From the NCBI GenBank assembly GCA_963678585.2, contig CAXXGA010000002.1:2976001-3040000 (forward strand): DNA of 64,000 bases, written 5' to 3'. This document shows positions 1-9,389 of the stretch, one piece after another. Each line of letters opens with the position of its first letter. The stretch's first letter is position 1. The notes below the pieces were generated by a model. That model made no database searches. It was not told where the DNA came from and saw only the letters and a list, made by a program, of their open reading frames with translations. Made by a program: the position numbers and the translations under genes. This stretch comes from Breoghania sp963678585. GTDB taxonomy: Bacteria; Pseudomonadota; Alphaproteobacteria; Rhizobiales; Stappiaceae.

Positions 1-280
1 GCGACAGGAACACCCGCTCCGGCGGGCGACCCATCGCGGCAAAGCCGCCGAAAGGCGGATTCGCCTTCTGGGCAGCCATCAACTGAGGCTTTCGCAGCAC
101 CGGCAAGCGGGCCAGAGCCTCGCGCGAGGTAACCTCGGCCGGGTCGATGTCCGCCAGATGCGCGGCAAGACCGGGCGCCGCGGAAACCGCCTTTGAAAGA
201 AATCCCGGCAGCCGCCGGAAGAGATCCGCCTCGCGTTCCTCAGGATTGCGCGTCTCACGTGTATCGAATTTCTCACTCAT
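1..280 (-). CDS. Phenylacetate-CoA ligase-like AMP-dependent synthetase (N-terminal part only)
   Basis: The ATG lies at 278-280 and the reading frame runs off the left edge, so about 93 N-terminal residues are visible. They include an acidic leader, a stretch reading HLADIDPAEVTSREAL, then LPVLRKPQL and PPFGGFAAMGRP. This is the typical N-terminus of phenylacetate-CoA ligase-family adenylating enzymes, which activate aryl acids to aryl-CoA using ATP in the cytoplasm. The catalytic core is outside the window, so the substrate cannot be judged. A CoA-ligase role would fit the acyl-CoA synthetase, Liv-type transporter and arylpyruvate oxidoreductase upstream on the same strand. The gene follows the RNase T2 stop codon by about 95 bp. 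The family call is by motif resemblance. Confidence 0.7.
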   Translation of the reverse strand, partial: MSEKFDTRETRNPEEREADLFRRLPGFLSKAVSAAPGLAAHLADIDPAEVTSREALARLPVLRKPQLMAAQKANPPFGGFAAMGRPPERVFLS

Positions 281-375
281 CCGGCTCTCGTCTCCTCCCG
301 GCCCGAAATTCCTGTTCAGGGGCGTAGAGAAAGCGTCGAAGACCTCCCCCGTCCCTTGTGCGAATACCCCGCGCC

Positions 376-1422
376 TCAGCGGTCGAAGCCGGCCCGGTCC
401 ACTCGCCCGCTTCGGCAATTGCTCCTGGCCGCAGGCACCGGCTCCGCGGAATGGATCAGGTCGGCCAGAGACGTATGTCCCTCCACCTGACCGCGCAGTT
501 CGATCCGCAGCTCCCGGATCATACCCCTGTCGCAAGTGATTGCGACCCGCGATCCCGCCCCTTCGCCGAAGGCGTCATTGAAGGCGTTGCGGATGCTGCG
601 CGCCGTGACCCGGCCTCCCACATTGGCCGCCAGAAGATCGCGCACGGCGGAGGCATTGATCGCATCCATCATGGCAATCGAGGCCCGGAAATAGGCGTCC
701 GGGTCCCCGTCGCCGAAACAACTTCCGTGCTTCACCCATTCATGGCGGTGAAGGTTGGAGCGCGTGCCGGGCATGACGCGTTCAAGCTGTGTGCGGGTCT
801 CAGGCCTGAGCCGGATCGGGTCGAGCGAACCGTAGCGCCCATCTTCGTCGATCGATCTCTGGCGCGCAGGCACATTGCAGTAGAAGTTGCCGATGGGTTG
901 CGGCCACAGCCCGTGCAGCGACAGGTGCCGCGCATCGTAGCGCCCCGGCGACTGGCTCCGGCATTCCGGCTTGGAACGATGGGTTTCGCAAAAGGCCGGT
1001 GCCCATGTGATCGCCAGCAGATATTCCGGCACCCCCGCCTCATGCCAGGAAGGCTGCGGGCGCGGTTTGGAGCGAAGTCCGGACGCAGGCGCGGAAGGCC
1101 GTGGCATGGCCGGTTTCGCCGTACTCGCCCCGCCTTTTGCAACATGCGCGCCGCACCCGGCGGCCACCCAGCGCAGCCGCGGCTCCGCGCCTTCGACCTC
1201 GATCCGGTAGTGGGTCGCATCGCGCCGGTTGGCGGCATGGATCGGATAGCTGCGCCCCGCTTGCGTCATCACGTTGCCGGGATTGGTCCCGGCTTTGATG
1301 TTCTGCGTGGCCGGGCAGGCAAGGCGGGCGACGAAGCTTCCCTCAAGCGGCACTTCGGCGCGCGCGGCAAGCGGAAGCGCGATCAGCAGGCCCGCGAGGG
1401 CGGCGAAAGTCCGGTTCGGCAT
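376..1422 (-). CDS. Secreted ribonuclease T2 family protein
   Basis: Encodes 348 residues from an ATG at 1422. Upstream frame extensions run into the repeat block and are rejected. Residues 1-22 form a signal peptide ending ARA, so the enzyme should act in the periplasm or outside. Both RNase T2 active-site blocks are present: LHGLWP with catalytic His170 (CAS I) and HEWVKHGSC at 227-235 with Glu228, Lys231 and His232 (CAS II). The family cleaves single-stranded RNA through 2',3'-cyclic phosphate intermediates. About 100 residues (roughly 23-125), including Cys36 and Cys90, precede the catalytic domain and match nothing I recognise. The gene sits downstream of livF but is separated from it by about 470 bp of repeats, so it is probably transcribed independently. 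Confidence 0.88.
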   Translation of the reverse strand: MPNRTFAALAGLLIALPLAARAEVPLEGSFVARLACPATQNIKAGTNPGNVMTQAGRSYPIHAANRRDATHYRIEVEGAEPRLRWVAAGCGAHVAKGGASTAKPAMPRPSAPASGLRSKPRPQPSWHEAGVPEYLLAITWAPAFCETHRSKPECRSQSPGRYDARHLSLHGLWPQPIGNFYCNVPARQRSIDEDGRYGSLDPIRLRPETRTQLERVMPGTRSNLHRHEWVKHGSCFGDGDPDAYFRASIAMMDAINASAVRDLLAANVGGRVTARSIRNAFNDAFGEGAGSRVAITCDRGMIRELRIELRGQVEGHTSLADLIHSAEPVPAARSNCRSGRVDRAGFDR

Positions 1423-1506
1423 GAAAGTTCCCAAGGGCGGCGTTCTGGCAGAAAAGACGTCGGATGCATGGTGGCAGGGGTCAGCGAAAAGGAAAAGCCC
1501 GCGCGC

Positions 1507-1882
1507 ATCTCTCCCAAGAGGAGAAGCCGGAGCGAAGCTCTGTGTAAGGGGGATCGGGATCTTCCGTATCCATGAGAGATCCCATCCCCTCACCCCAGCC
1601 TTCTCCCCATGGGAGAGGGAGTACCATCGTCCGCCTTGCGAGATCGCGGACAAACGACAGGCCGGAGACGACAACCTCAACGCAAAGCCCGACGCGGCGA
1701 AGAAGAGACCGGCCCCATCACCTCTCCCGAGGGGAGAGGTCGGCGCGAATGCGCCGGGTGAGGGGTGACAGGCCTAACGTATCCACGCAACATCCCATCC
1801 CCTCACCCCAACCCTCTCCCCGTGGGAGAGGGGGTACGACCGCACGCCTTGCGAGATCGCGGGCGACCGACAGACCGAGAAC
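1507..1882. repeat. Two tandem copies of a palindromic intergenic repeat (about 213 bp period)
   Basis: The gap between livF and the RNase T2 gene holds two diverged copies of the same composite unit, at about 1507-1673 and 1721-1882. Each contains CTCTCCC...GGGAGAGG-type palindromes, a CCCATCCCCTCACCCCA block (1581 and 1794), a shared CGTATCCA block, and a shared tail beginning CCTTGCGAGATCGCGG. The palindromes can fold into stable hairpins. Such CCCTCACCC...CTCTCCC repeats are common between genes in alphaproteobacteria. No coding content is credible here. The hairpins may end livF transcription. Confidence 0.75.
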
Positions 1883-1894
1883 GTCCCCGCCTCC

Positions 1895-2737
1895 TCAGGC
1901 CAGCCAGCGCTTGCGGCGCTTGTAGTGCTTCACGGCCTTGAAGGAGCGCCGTCCCTCGCCGCCCACGCCGAGATAGAACTCCTTCACGTCCTCGTTCTCG
2001 CGAAGTGCGCTGGCCTCGCCGTCGAGCACAATGCGGCCCGCTTCCAGAATGTAGCCGTAGGTCGCGTATTTCAGCGCCACATTGGTGTTCTGCTCCGCCA
2101 GCAGGAAAGACACCCCCTGCTCGCTGTTCAGTTCCTTCACGATCTCGAAAATCTCTTCGACAAGCTGCGGCGCGAGGCCCATGGAGGGCTCATCCAGCAG
2201 GATCATGTCGGGCCGGGACATCAGCGCACGCCCGATGGCACACATCTGCTGCTCGCCGCCGGAGGTGTAGCCGGCCTGGCTCTGGCGGCGTTCTCGCAGA
2301 CGGGGGAAATAGTTGTAGACCATCTCAAGATCCTCGCGGATCGCAGCCGCCCCGTCCTTGCGGGTATAGGCGCCGGTCAGCAGATTTTCCTCGATCGTCA
2401 GATGGCCGAAGCAATGTCGGCCCTCCATCACCTGAATGCAGCCGCGGCGCACGAGCTGGTTCGGCGAAAGCGCCTGAACCTCTTCGCCGTGAAAGCGGAT
2501 ATTGCCCTTGGTGACGTCGCCGCGCTCGGCGCGCAGGAGATTGGAGATCGCCTTGAGCGTGGTCGTCTTGCCGGCCCCGTTCGCGCCCAGAAGCGCCACG
2601 ATGCCCCCCTTGGGCACGCTCAGCGACACGCCCTTGAGCACGAGAATGACGTGATCGTAGATCACCTCGATGTTGTTGACCGCGAGGATCGTGTCGCCAG
2701 CAACTTCACTGGCGGCTTGGGTTGCGTGCTGCGTCAT
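1895..2737 (-). CDS. livF: Branched-chain/aromatic acid ABC transporter ATP-binding protein LivF
   Basis: Encodes 280 residues with a complete ABC ATPase core: Walker A GANGAGKTT, signature SGGEQQM, Walker B ILLDEPSMGLAP and a Q-loop. LivF-type proteins power import of branched-chain amino acids and related carboxylates at the inner membrane as a heterodimer with LivG. This protein is longer than the usual 230-240 residues, with extra basic residues at the C-terminus (YKRRKRW) and about 15 extra at the N-terminus. It is the last gene of the set transcribed leftwards from about 9.4 kb, 149 bp after the binding-protein gene. Substrate is inferred only from neighbours. Confidence 0.92.
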   Translation of the reverse strand: MTQHATQAASEVAGDTILAVNNIEVIYDHVILVLKGVSLSVPKGGIVALLGANGAGKTTTLKAISNLLRAERGDVTKGNIRFHGEEVQALSPNQLVRRGCIQVMEGRHCFGHLTIEENLLTGAYTRKDGAAAIREDLEMVYNYFPRLRERRQSQAGYTSGGEQQMCAIGRALMSRPDMILLDEPSMGLAPQLVEEIFEIVKELNSEQGVSFLLAEQNTNVALKYATYGYILEAGRIVLDGEASALRENEDVKEFYLGVGGEGRRSFKAVKHYKRRKRWLA

Positions 2738-2886
2738 GGTCGCCGTTCCTGAGGGACTGCCGTTCCTGCCGGGAGGCCGCTTCCAGCCATTCCGATGCCC
2801 GCCGTCCCGATGCTTGAGAAGGAGACGCGGGCGGATCGCCCGCGTCCCGGTCGTCGAATGTCATGCGGTTTCCCGCAAGCCGCGCC

Positions 2887-4209
2887 TTACTGGGCGCAGG
2901 GCACGTCACGCTCCGGCCACGGAGAATTGGACGCGACGTAGTCCTGGGCTGCCGCCTCGAGCAGAGGCTGGACGACCTCGTTCATCGGCTCGAACCAGTC
3001 GCTCGCCTTCTGCCAGTCCTTGCCGTCCCATTCCACGATGTAGAGCGGGCCGTGACCGTTGTGGTCCTCGCAGGACATCTTCAGCGGAGCCATGAAGTCG
3101 GTCATGCCCATTTCCTGGATGCGCGCCTCGTCGAGGTTGAGCGTCTCCAGACCGTTGCGCACGTCCTCGGCCGTCACCATCGCCTTGCCGGAGTACTTCT
3201 GCCCCGCACGGATGCCCTCGGCGATCAGCATGGCGTTGTAGACACCGCGGTTGTAGAGGTTGTCGGCGAACTTTGCGGGTTCGACCTGGCTCTTGCCCGC
3301 ATCCACGACATACTTCTTGATGTCCTGAATGACGCCGTAGTCCTGCCCCACGCCGTTGAAGTTGAGCGTGCGGTACCCCTTGGCGGCCATGCCGCCGGCT
3401 GCCGCATCGTCGTTGCCGCCGGACCACCACACGCCGTAGAAGCGATCCATCGGATAACGGATCTTGGTCGCTTCCTTGACCGCGGTCGGGTTCATCGCGC
3501 CCCAGCCCCACATGATCATGTAGTCGGGACGGTCACGACGCACGTTCAGCCACTGCGAGGACTGGTTCTGCATTTCCTTGCCCGGCACCGGATATTGGGT
3601 CATCTCGAACCCGAATTCCTTGGCAAGGCTCTCCAGCAGCGGGATCGGCTCGCGGCCGTAGCCCGCATCGAGGAAGATGTAGCCGATCTTCTTGCCCTTC
3701 AGACCCTCAAGACCGCCCTCCCGACGCGCGATATCCTTGATGATCGCCGAAGCGCCGTCCCAATAGGTATCGGGTGCGTTGAAGATCCACGGAAAGGTCT
3801 TGCCGATAGCGGCGGCCGAAAGGCCGTAGGCCATGGAGAGAACCGGGATGCGGTCGACCGACGCCTTCGGGATCACCTGAAGTGTGATGCCGGTCGAATA
3901 CGGCGTGATCATCATCGGATTCTTCGGCTTGACCGTCTCGTAGCACTCCACGCCCTTCTGGGTGTTGTAGCCGGTCTCGCACTCTTCATAATCGATCTTC
4001 ACGCCGCCAATGCCGCCGTCACGCGCATTGAGCATGGCGAAATAGTCCGACATGCCGTTGGCGATCGGAATACCGGAGCCCGCATAGGGACCGGTACGGT
4101 AGGTGAACAGCGGAACATAGAGACTGTCTTCCGCCTGCGCGGCCGGGACGGCGAAGCTGCCGGCGATAACCGCCGCAGCGAGGCCCGTGGCCAAAAAGGT
4201 GTTCTTCAT
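2887..4209 (-). CDS. Periplasmic binding protein of the Liv-type ABC transporter
   Basis: Encodes 440 residues. The ATG at 4209 is preceded by GGAGGAAACG and starts a clean signal peptide (about 26 residues, cut after AQA), so upstream in-frame ATGs are rejected. The mature protein begins with LFTYRTGPYA and follows the type I periplasmic binding fold of Leu/Ile/Val-type proteins (Peripla_BP_6), with motifs such as ADYEEC-like GVKIDYEECETGYN and KPKNPMMI. It is larger than LivK (about 370 residues). This subgroup commonly sits with acyl-CoA synthetases, as here, so the ligand may be an aromatic or fatty carboxylate and not an amino acid. That ligand idea is inference. Confidence 0.85.
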   Translation of the reverse strand: MKNTFLATGLAAAVIAGSFAVPAAQAEDSLYVPLFTYRTGPYAGSGIPIANGMSDYFAMLNARDGGIGGVKIDYEECETGYNTQKGVECYETVKPKNPMMITPYSTGITLQVIPKASVDRIPVLSMAYGLSAAAIGKTFPWIFNAPDTYWDGASAIIKDIARREGGLEGLKGKKIGYIFLDAGYGREPIPLLESLAKEFGFEMTQYPVPGKEMQNQSSQWLNVRRDRPDYMIMWGWGAMNPTAVKEATKIRYPMDRFYGVWWSGGNDDAAAGGMAAKGYRTLNFNGVGQDYGVIQDIKKYVVDAGKSQVEPAKFADNLYNRGVYNAMLIAEGIRAGQKYSGKAMVTAEDVRNGLETLNLDEARIQEMGMTDFMAPLKMSCEDHNGHGPLYIVEWDGKDWQKASDWFEPMNEVVQPLLEAAAQDYVASNSPWPERDVPCAQ

Positions 4210-4326
4210 CGTTTCCTCCCTTCCTCCGGAATCGTTGTCCGGGTTGGAGCCTCTCAGCATCACGGCCGGGCCGGCTCCATGCCCGGGTGAAGTTTGCGCG
4301 GATCGGATGCGGGATCCGGCGCAGGA

Positions 4327-5406
4327 TCAGCCATAGGGGAACGGCCAGTAGCGCAGCTTCTCCTTGGCGAGCTGCCACAACCGGGCAAGCCCGTGCGGCT
4401 CGGTGATGAGAAAGAAGATGATCAGCGCGCCGACGATCATGAAAGTCAGGTGCTCGACCGTTTCCGCCGCCACCTCGAAACCGACGGAGGGCAGCACCAC
4501 GCGAAGCGCCACCGGCAGGATCCAGATGAAGGCCGCCCCCATGTAGGAGCCGATCAGGCTTCCGAGCCCGCCCAGGATCGTCATGAACAGCACCTGGAAC
4601 GACAGCGAGATCGCAAAGGCCGACGGCTCCGCCGCCCCCAGCCAGAAGAAGACCATCATCGCCCCCGCCACGCCGCACAGATAGGACGAGACGGCGAAGG
4701 CGGAGAGCTTGGCGGTGAGTGGACGCACGCCGATAAGCTCGGCCGCGATATCCATGTCGCGGATCATCATCCACTGTCGCCCGATCCGCCCACGGATCAG
4801 GTTGGAGACGAACCAGGTGAGCGCCACGGTCACGCACAGCACGATGAAATACTGGGTCAGCGGGGTCGCCGCAGGCCCGGTCACGATGATGCCCGCCATT
4901 TCGCGCTGCTGCACCTCGATCGCGCCCGAGGCGTTGCTGTTGTAGAGCCAGGGAATGCGGATGAAGCACCATTCGAGGAAAAACTGCGCGGCGAGTGTCG
5001 TCACCGCCAGATAGAGCCCCTTGATGCGCAGCGACGGCAGACCGAAGACCACGCCGATGGCGGCGGAAAAGATCCCCGACGCCAAAAGCACGAAGATGAT
5101 GTTGGCGTCAGGAAAGATCGAGGTGATCTTGTAGGCGGCATAGGCCCCCACACCCATGAACGCGCCGGTTCCAAGCGACAGTTGCCCCGCATAGCCCGTC
5201 AGCACGTTGAGCCCGATGGCGGCCAGCGCAAAGATCAGGAACGGCGTCATCACCGAGGTGAGAAAGAAGTCGCTCGCCAGCGCCGGCACGCCCACGAAGG
5301 CCACGGCCGCGATGACGGCAATACCGATGCGGTCCTGGCTGAGCGGGAAGATCGCCTGATCGGCCTGATAGGTCGTCTTGAACTGACCTGCTTCACGATA
5401 GAACAT
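4327..5406 (-). CDS. livM: ABC transporter permease LivM
   Basis: Encodes 359 residues, highly hydrophobic with 8-10 predicted membrane spans. The family signature GLNVLTGYAGQLSLG sits near residue 90, and the EAA-like segment before the last third (LIGVRPLTAKLSAFAVSSY) contacts the ATPases. It pairs with LivH to form the membrane channel of the branched-chain-type importer. Its start lies only 4 bp after the livH stop, so the two are translationally coupled. An N-terminal cytoplasmic stretch of about 30 residues precedes the first span. Confidence 0.92.
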   Translation of the reverse strand: MFYREAGQFKTTYQADQAIFPLSQDRIGIAVIAAVAFVGVPALASDFFLTSVMTPFLIFALAAIGLNVLTGYAGQLSLGTGAFMGVGAYAAYKITSIFPDANIIFVLLASGIFSAAIGVVFGLPSLRIKGLYLAVTTLAAQFFLEWCFIRIPWLYNSNASGAIEVQQREMAGIIVTGPAATPLTQYFIVLCVTVALTWFVSNLIRGRIGRQWMMIRDMDIAAELIGVRPLTAKLSAFAVSSYLCGVAGAMMVFFWLGAAEPSAFAISLSFQVLFMTILGGLGSLIGSYMGAAFIWILPVALRVVLPSVGFEVAAETVEHLTFMIVGALIIFFLITEPHGLARLWQLAKEKLRYWPFPYG

Positions 5407-5410
5407 GGCC

Positions 5411-6364
5411 CTACACCCTCTCGATGATGCGTTCGCCGAACATGCCCTGCGGCCGGAACAGCAGGAAGATCAGCGCGATGATGTAGGCGAGCCAGCTCTC
5501 GATGCTGCCACCCACCAGCGGCCCCCAGTAGATCTCGCCGATCTTCTCGCCGAAGCCGATGACAAGACCGCCGACAATCGCGCCGGGGATGGAGGTGAAG
5601 CCGCCGAGGATCAGAACGGGAAGCGCCTTGAAGGCGATGATTTCCAGCGCGAAGGACACGTCGGACCGCGCGCCCCACATGATGCCGGTGGTCAGCGCCA
5701 CGATGCCCGCGGCGAACCACACGATGGCCCAGATCTGGTTCAGCGAGATGCCGACCGACAAGGCCGCCTGATGGTCGTCTGCCACCGCACGCAGCGCCCG
5801 GCCGATCCGCGTCTTGTTGAAGAAGATGCCGAGCCCGGCCACCATGATGATGGCGATGACGGCGGCCGCGATATCGATGTGCTGGAGGATGAGAAGCCCC
5901 CGCTCGCCGATCTCGAAGGCGGTGGAGCCCGTGGGCAGGCCCAGTTCCTCGGTGATCATCGCCTTGGGCTCGCCGCCGAAGACGAACTCGCCGAAACCGA
6001 TGAGGAAATAGGTCATGCCGATGGTCGCCATCAGCAGGATGATTTCCGGCTGATTGACGAGCGGCCGCATGACGACCCGCTCCACGGTGTAGGCGAGCAG
6101 CCCCATCACGCCGATGGCGAGCAACAGCGCCAGATAGGCGGGCACGCCGTTTTCATAAAGGCCCACCAGCGTCAGCGCCGCGAACACCACCATGATGCCC
6201 TGCGCGAAGTTGAACACGCCCGAAGCCTTGAAGATCAGCACGAAGCCGAGTGCGATCAGCGCGTAGAGAATACCCGCGACGAAGCCTTCCCACAGCACCT
6301 GAAGCAGAAAGTCCGGCTGCGCCGCCATCTGCATGAAGGGGTCGATGAAGATGTCATAGAGCAT
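5411..6364 (-). CDS. livH: ABC transporter permease LivH
   Basis: Encodes 317 residues with about 8 membrane spans. The N-terminal region (GFVAGILYALIALGFVLIFKASGVFNFAQG) is the classic LivH/BraD signature, and the cytoplasmic loop TRIGRALRAVADDHQAA is the conserved ATPase-contacting segment. It forms the second half of the permease with LivM. The gene lies 122 bp downstream of livG and directly upstream of livM on the minus strand. Confidence 0.93.
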   Translation of the reverse strand: MLYDIFIDPFMQMAAQPDFLLQVLWEGFVAGILYALIALGFVLIFKASGVFNFAQGIMVVFAALTLVGLYENGVPAYLALLLAIGVMGLLAYTVERVVMRPLVNQPEIILLMATIGMTYFLIGFGEFVFGGEPKAMITEELGLPTGSTAFEIGERGLLILQHIDIAAAVIAIIMVAGLGIFFNKTRIGRALRAVADDHQAALSVGISLNQIWAIVWFAAGIVALTTGIMWGARSDVSFALEIIAFKALPVLILGGFTSIPGAIVGGLVIGFGEKIGEIYWGPLVGGSIESWLAYIIALIFLLFRPQGMFGERIIERV

Positions 6365-6486
6365 GGGTCGAACCTCGCCCTTCGTTTGTCGTTTTCAGCC
6401 CTGAGGGAAAGGCGCAGGCAAGATCCGGACGCCGCGAAGATGACGCGCCCGGCGCGTCGGTGCGTTTGCTGGTCATTCGTCCACCC

Positions 6487-7302
6487 TCAATGCGCCACGC
6501 CGAGATAGGCGTCGATCACGTCCTGATTGGACTTGACCTCATCGGGCGGACCGTCCGCGATCTTCTTGCCGTAATCGAGCACCACCACGCGGTCGGAAAG
6601 ATCCATCACCACGCCCATGTCATGCTCGATAAGCGCGATCGTCGTGCCGAACTGCTCGTTCACGTCGACGATGTAGCGGCTCATGTCCTCTTTCTCTTCC
6701 AGGTTCATGCCCGCCATGGGTTCATCCAGAAGAAGAAGCTCCGGCTCCATGGCGAGCGCCCGGCCAAGCTCCACCCGCTTCTGCAAGCCATAGGGCAGGC
6801 GCCCCACAGGCGTCTTGCGGATGTGCTCGATCTCGAGGAAATCGATGATTTCCTCCACGCGGCGGCGATGGGCGATTTCCTCGTCCAGCGCAGGCCCGTG
6901 GCGCAGGAGCTGCCACAAGAAATTGCGCCGCATGGCGAGCGTGCGCCCCGACATGATGTTGTCGAGCGTGGTCATGCCCTTGAAGAGCGCCACGTTCTGG
7001 AACGTGCGCGCGATGCCCTGGCTGGCCGCCTCGTAGGGCTTCATCTTGCGCCTGACCTCGCCGCGCCAGGTGATCGTACCGACCTGCGGGTGATAGAAGC
7101 CGTTGATGACATTGAGCATCGACGTCTTGCCCGCACCGTTGGGCCCGATGATCGCGCGGATCTCGCCCTTGCGGATGTCGAAGGAGATGTTGGTAATGGC
7201 CTTCACGCCGCCGAAATACAGCGAGACGTTGTCCACCTTCAGCAGAAGCTCGTCCTTGCCCGTCGGGACGCGGGCCTCTGCCGGATCCACATGCGCGTTC
7301 AT
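6487..7302 (-). CDS. livG: Branched-chain/aromatic acid ABC transporter ATP-binding protein LivG
   Basis: Encodes 271 residues with Walker A GPNGAGKTS, a LivG-type signature LPYGLQKRVELGRAL in place of LSGGQ, Walker B LLLLDEPMAGMN and H-loop IEHDMGVV. The LxYGxQ signature is normal for this subfamily. The ATG overlaps the stop of the upstream acyl-CoA synthetase gene by 4 bp (ATGA), which ties transport to CoA activation in one transcript. It works as a heterodimer with LivF. Confidence 0.93.
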   Translation of the reverse strand: MNAHVDPAEARVPTGKDELLLKVDNVSLYFGGVKAITNISFDIRKGEIRAIIGPNGAGKTSMLNVINGFYHPQVGTITWRGEVRRKMKPYEAASQGIARTFQNVALFKGMTTLDNIMSGRTLAMRRNFLWQLLRHGPALDEEIAHRRRVEEIIDFLEIEHIRKTPVGRLPYGLQKRVELGRALAMEPELLLLDEPMAGMNLEEKEDMSRYIVDVNEQFGTTIALIEHDMGVVMDLSDRVVVLDYGKKIADGPPDEVKSNQDVIDAYLGVAH

Positions 7303-9389
7303 TCCGCCGCCTCCCTGACGCCGTCACCCCTGGCCGGGTAGGTTTTCATGTCGCGGATTTCCACGTTCGCTTCGATGGACCCCTTGCGGCCGTCCTCGAA
7401 GGTGACCTCGGTCACCACATGCTTGTGGACGGCGCCTTCGTAAAGCGCCTCGATCAACGGCCCGTAACGATCCGCGATGAAGGAGCGGCGCACCTTCTGC
7501 GTGCGGGTCAGTTCCCCGTCATCGGCATCCAGTTCCTTGTGCAGCACGAGGAAACGATGGATCTGCGCGCCCGCCATCAGCGGCTCACCCGCAAGATCGC
7601 GGTTCACCTGATCCACATGCGCCTCGATCATCTCGTAGACGCGCGGATTGGCGGCCAATTCCTGATAGCTGGCGTAGTTGACGTTGTTGCGCTCCGCCCA
7701 GCTTCCCACCGAAGTCAGATCGATGTTGATGAAGACGCAAACCTTGTCGCGCCCATCGCCGAAGGCCACCGCTTCCTTGATGTTGGGGAAGAACTTGAGC
7801 TTGTTTTCCAGATACTTGGGCGCGAACAGAGCGCCGTCTGAAAGTCGTCCCACGTCCTTGGCGCGGTCGATGATCCTGATATGGCCCTCTTCGGTGAAGA
7901 AGCCCGCATCGCCCGCATGAACCCAGCCGTCCTCCGTCTTGGTGGCGCGGGTGGCCTCCTCGTCCTTGTAGTAGCCGACGAAGGTGCCGGGACTGCGATA
8001 GAGGATCTCGCCATTGTCGGCGATTCTAATCTCCACGTCCGGCGCGGGTTTGCCCACGCTGTCGCCGAGGATCTCGCCGTCCGGCTGCATCGCGATATAG
8101 ACGCTGGCTTCCGTCTGGCCGTAGAGCTGTTTCAGGTTGAGGCCCAGCGAACGGTAGAAGCGGAAGATTTCCGGCCCGATGGCCTCGCCCGCCGTATAAC
8201 CCACCTTTAGCCGCGAGAAGCCCATACGGTTCTTCATCGGGCCGTAAACGAGGAACTCGCCGAGCCAGTAGAGAAGACGCTCGGAGATGGGCGCCGGTTC
8301 GCCGTTCAGGATCTTTTCGCCCGAACGCCGCGCCACGTCCATGAAGTAGTCGAACATCTTCTTCTTGACGCGCCCGGCATCTTCCATGCGCACCATGATG
8401 AGCGTCAGAAGACCTTCGAAAACGCGCGGCGGCGCGAAGAAATAGGTCGGTCCGATCTCGCGCCGGTCGTCGAGCGCGGTTTCCGGGCTTTCCGGACAGT
8501 TCACGCAATAGCCGGCGATGTAGGACTGGGCGACGGAAAAGACATAATCGCCGATCCAGGCGAGCGGCAGATAGGCCAGCGTCTCCTCGCTCTCGCCAAG
8601 CTGATCGAATGCATTGGCGTTTCCGGCGGAGATGACGAGGTTCTCATGCGAGAGCATCACGCCCTTGGGACGCCCGGTCGTGCCCGACGTGTAGAGAATG
8701 ATGGAAAGGTCGTCGCCCTTGCCCTTGCCGATCCGCTCAAGCCAGTCGGCTTCCGCATTGGGCTGGGCAAAGCGCGCCGCACGCCCCGCATCCGTCACCG
8801 CCTCGAAGGAATGCAGGTGACCGTGATCATAGTCGCGCAGGCCCCGCGTCTCGTCGTAGACGATCTGCTCCAGCGCGGGCAGCTTGTCGGCGATGGAGAG
8901 AAGCTTGTCGACCTGCTCCTGATCTTCCACCACCGCGAAACGAACGCCCGCATGCTCCAGCACATAGGCCATCTCTTCGGCCACGGAATCGGCATAGACC
9001 GGCACCGGGACACCGCCAAGCGACTGCGCCGCCACCATCGACCAGTAGAGCCGCGGCCGGTTCGTGCCCACGATGGCGAGCTTGTCGCCCGGCTTGAAAC
9101 CGAGCCCCGTCAGCCCGAGCGAGAAGTCGCGCACCACGTCATGCACGTCTTCCCAGGTCCATGCCTGCCAGATACCGAGATCCTTTTTCCGGATCGCCGG
9201 CTTCTGTCCTCGAATGCGCGCATTGCGCAGCAGCAACTTCGGAAAGGTATCTTCACTCGAATGGCCCGCACCGACTTTCGGTTGCGTTGCCATGGGCGCC
9301 ACTGAAGCCTTAGCTTCCGGCGCACCGGTTTTCGAGACGCTGACCCTCCCGGCCGCGGCCGTAACCGCTTCCGTCATGCGTTCCCTCAT
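7299..9389 (-). CDS. Long-chain acyl-CoA synthetase / AMP-dependent ligase
   Basis: Encodes 696 residues (684 if the ATG at 9377, preceded by GAGGGAACGC, is used). The ATP/AMP motif ILYTSGTTGRPKG lies at about 231-243. Further family motifs are GYTAGEAIGPE, YGQTEAS and GWVHAGDAGFF. The enzyme should activate a carboxylic acid to its acyl-CoA through an acyl-adenylate in the cytoplasm. It is the first gene of the liv set and overlaps livG by 4 bp, so the imported acid is probably its substrate. Long-chain synthetase-like ligases with Liv-type transporters are a recurrent arrangement in alphaproteobacteria. Whether the substrate is aromatic, branched or fatty cannot be read from sequence alone. 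Confidence 0.88.
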   Translation of the reverse strand: MRERMTEAVTAAAGRVSVSKTGAPEAKASVAPMATQPKVGAGHSSEDTFPKLLLRNARIRGQKPAIRKKDLGIWQAWTWEDVHDVVRDFSLGLTGLGFKPGDKLAIVGTNRPRLYWSMVAAQSLGGVPVPVYADSVAEEMAYVLEHAGVRFAVVEDQEQVDKLLSIADKLPALEQIVYDETRGLRDYDHGHLHSFEAVTDAGRAARFAQPNAEADWLERIGKGKGDDLSIILYTSGTTGRPKGVMLSHENLVISAGNANAFDQLGESEETLAYLPLAWIGDYVFSVAQSYIAGYCVNCPESPETALDDRREIGPTYFFAPPRVFEGLLTLIMVRMEDAGRVKKKMFDYFMDVARRSGEKILNGEPAPISERLLYWLGEFLVYGPMKNRMGFSRLKVGYTAGEAIGPEIFRFYRSLGLNLKQLYGQTEASVYIAMQPDGEILGDSVGKPAPDVEIRIADNGEILYRSPGTFVGYYKDEEATRATKTEDGWVHAGDAGFFTEEGHIRIIDRAKDVGRLSDGALFAPKYLENKLKFFPNIKEAVAFGDGRDKVCVFINIDLTSVGSWAERNNVNYASYQELAANPRVYEMIEAHVDQVNRDLAGEPLMAGAQIHRFLVLHKELDADDGELTRTQKVRRSFIADRYGPLIEALYEGAVHKHVVTEVTFEDGRKGSIEANVEIRDMKTYPARGDGVREAAE

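Noticed and set aside
1507..1882. Direct repeats considered as a CRISPR array
   Set aside because: Only two units, about 213 bp period, internal palindromes and no spacer-like uniform lengths or cas genes.
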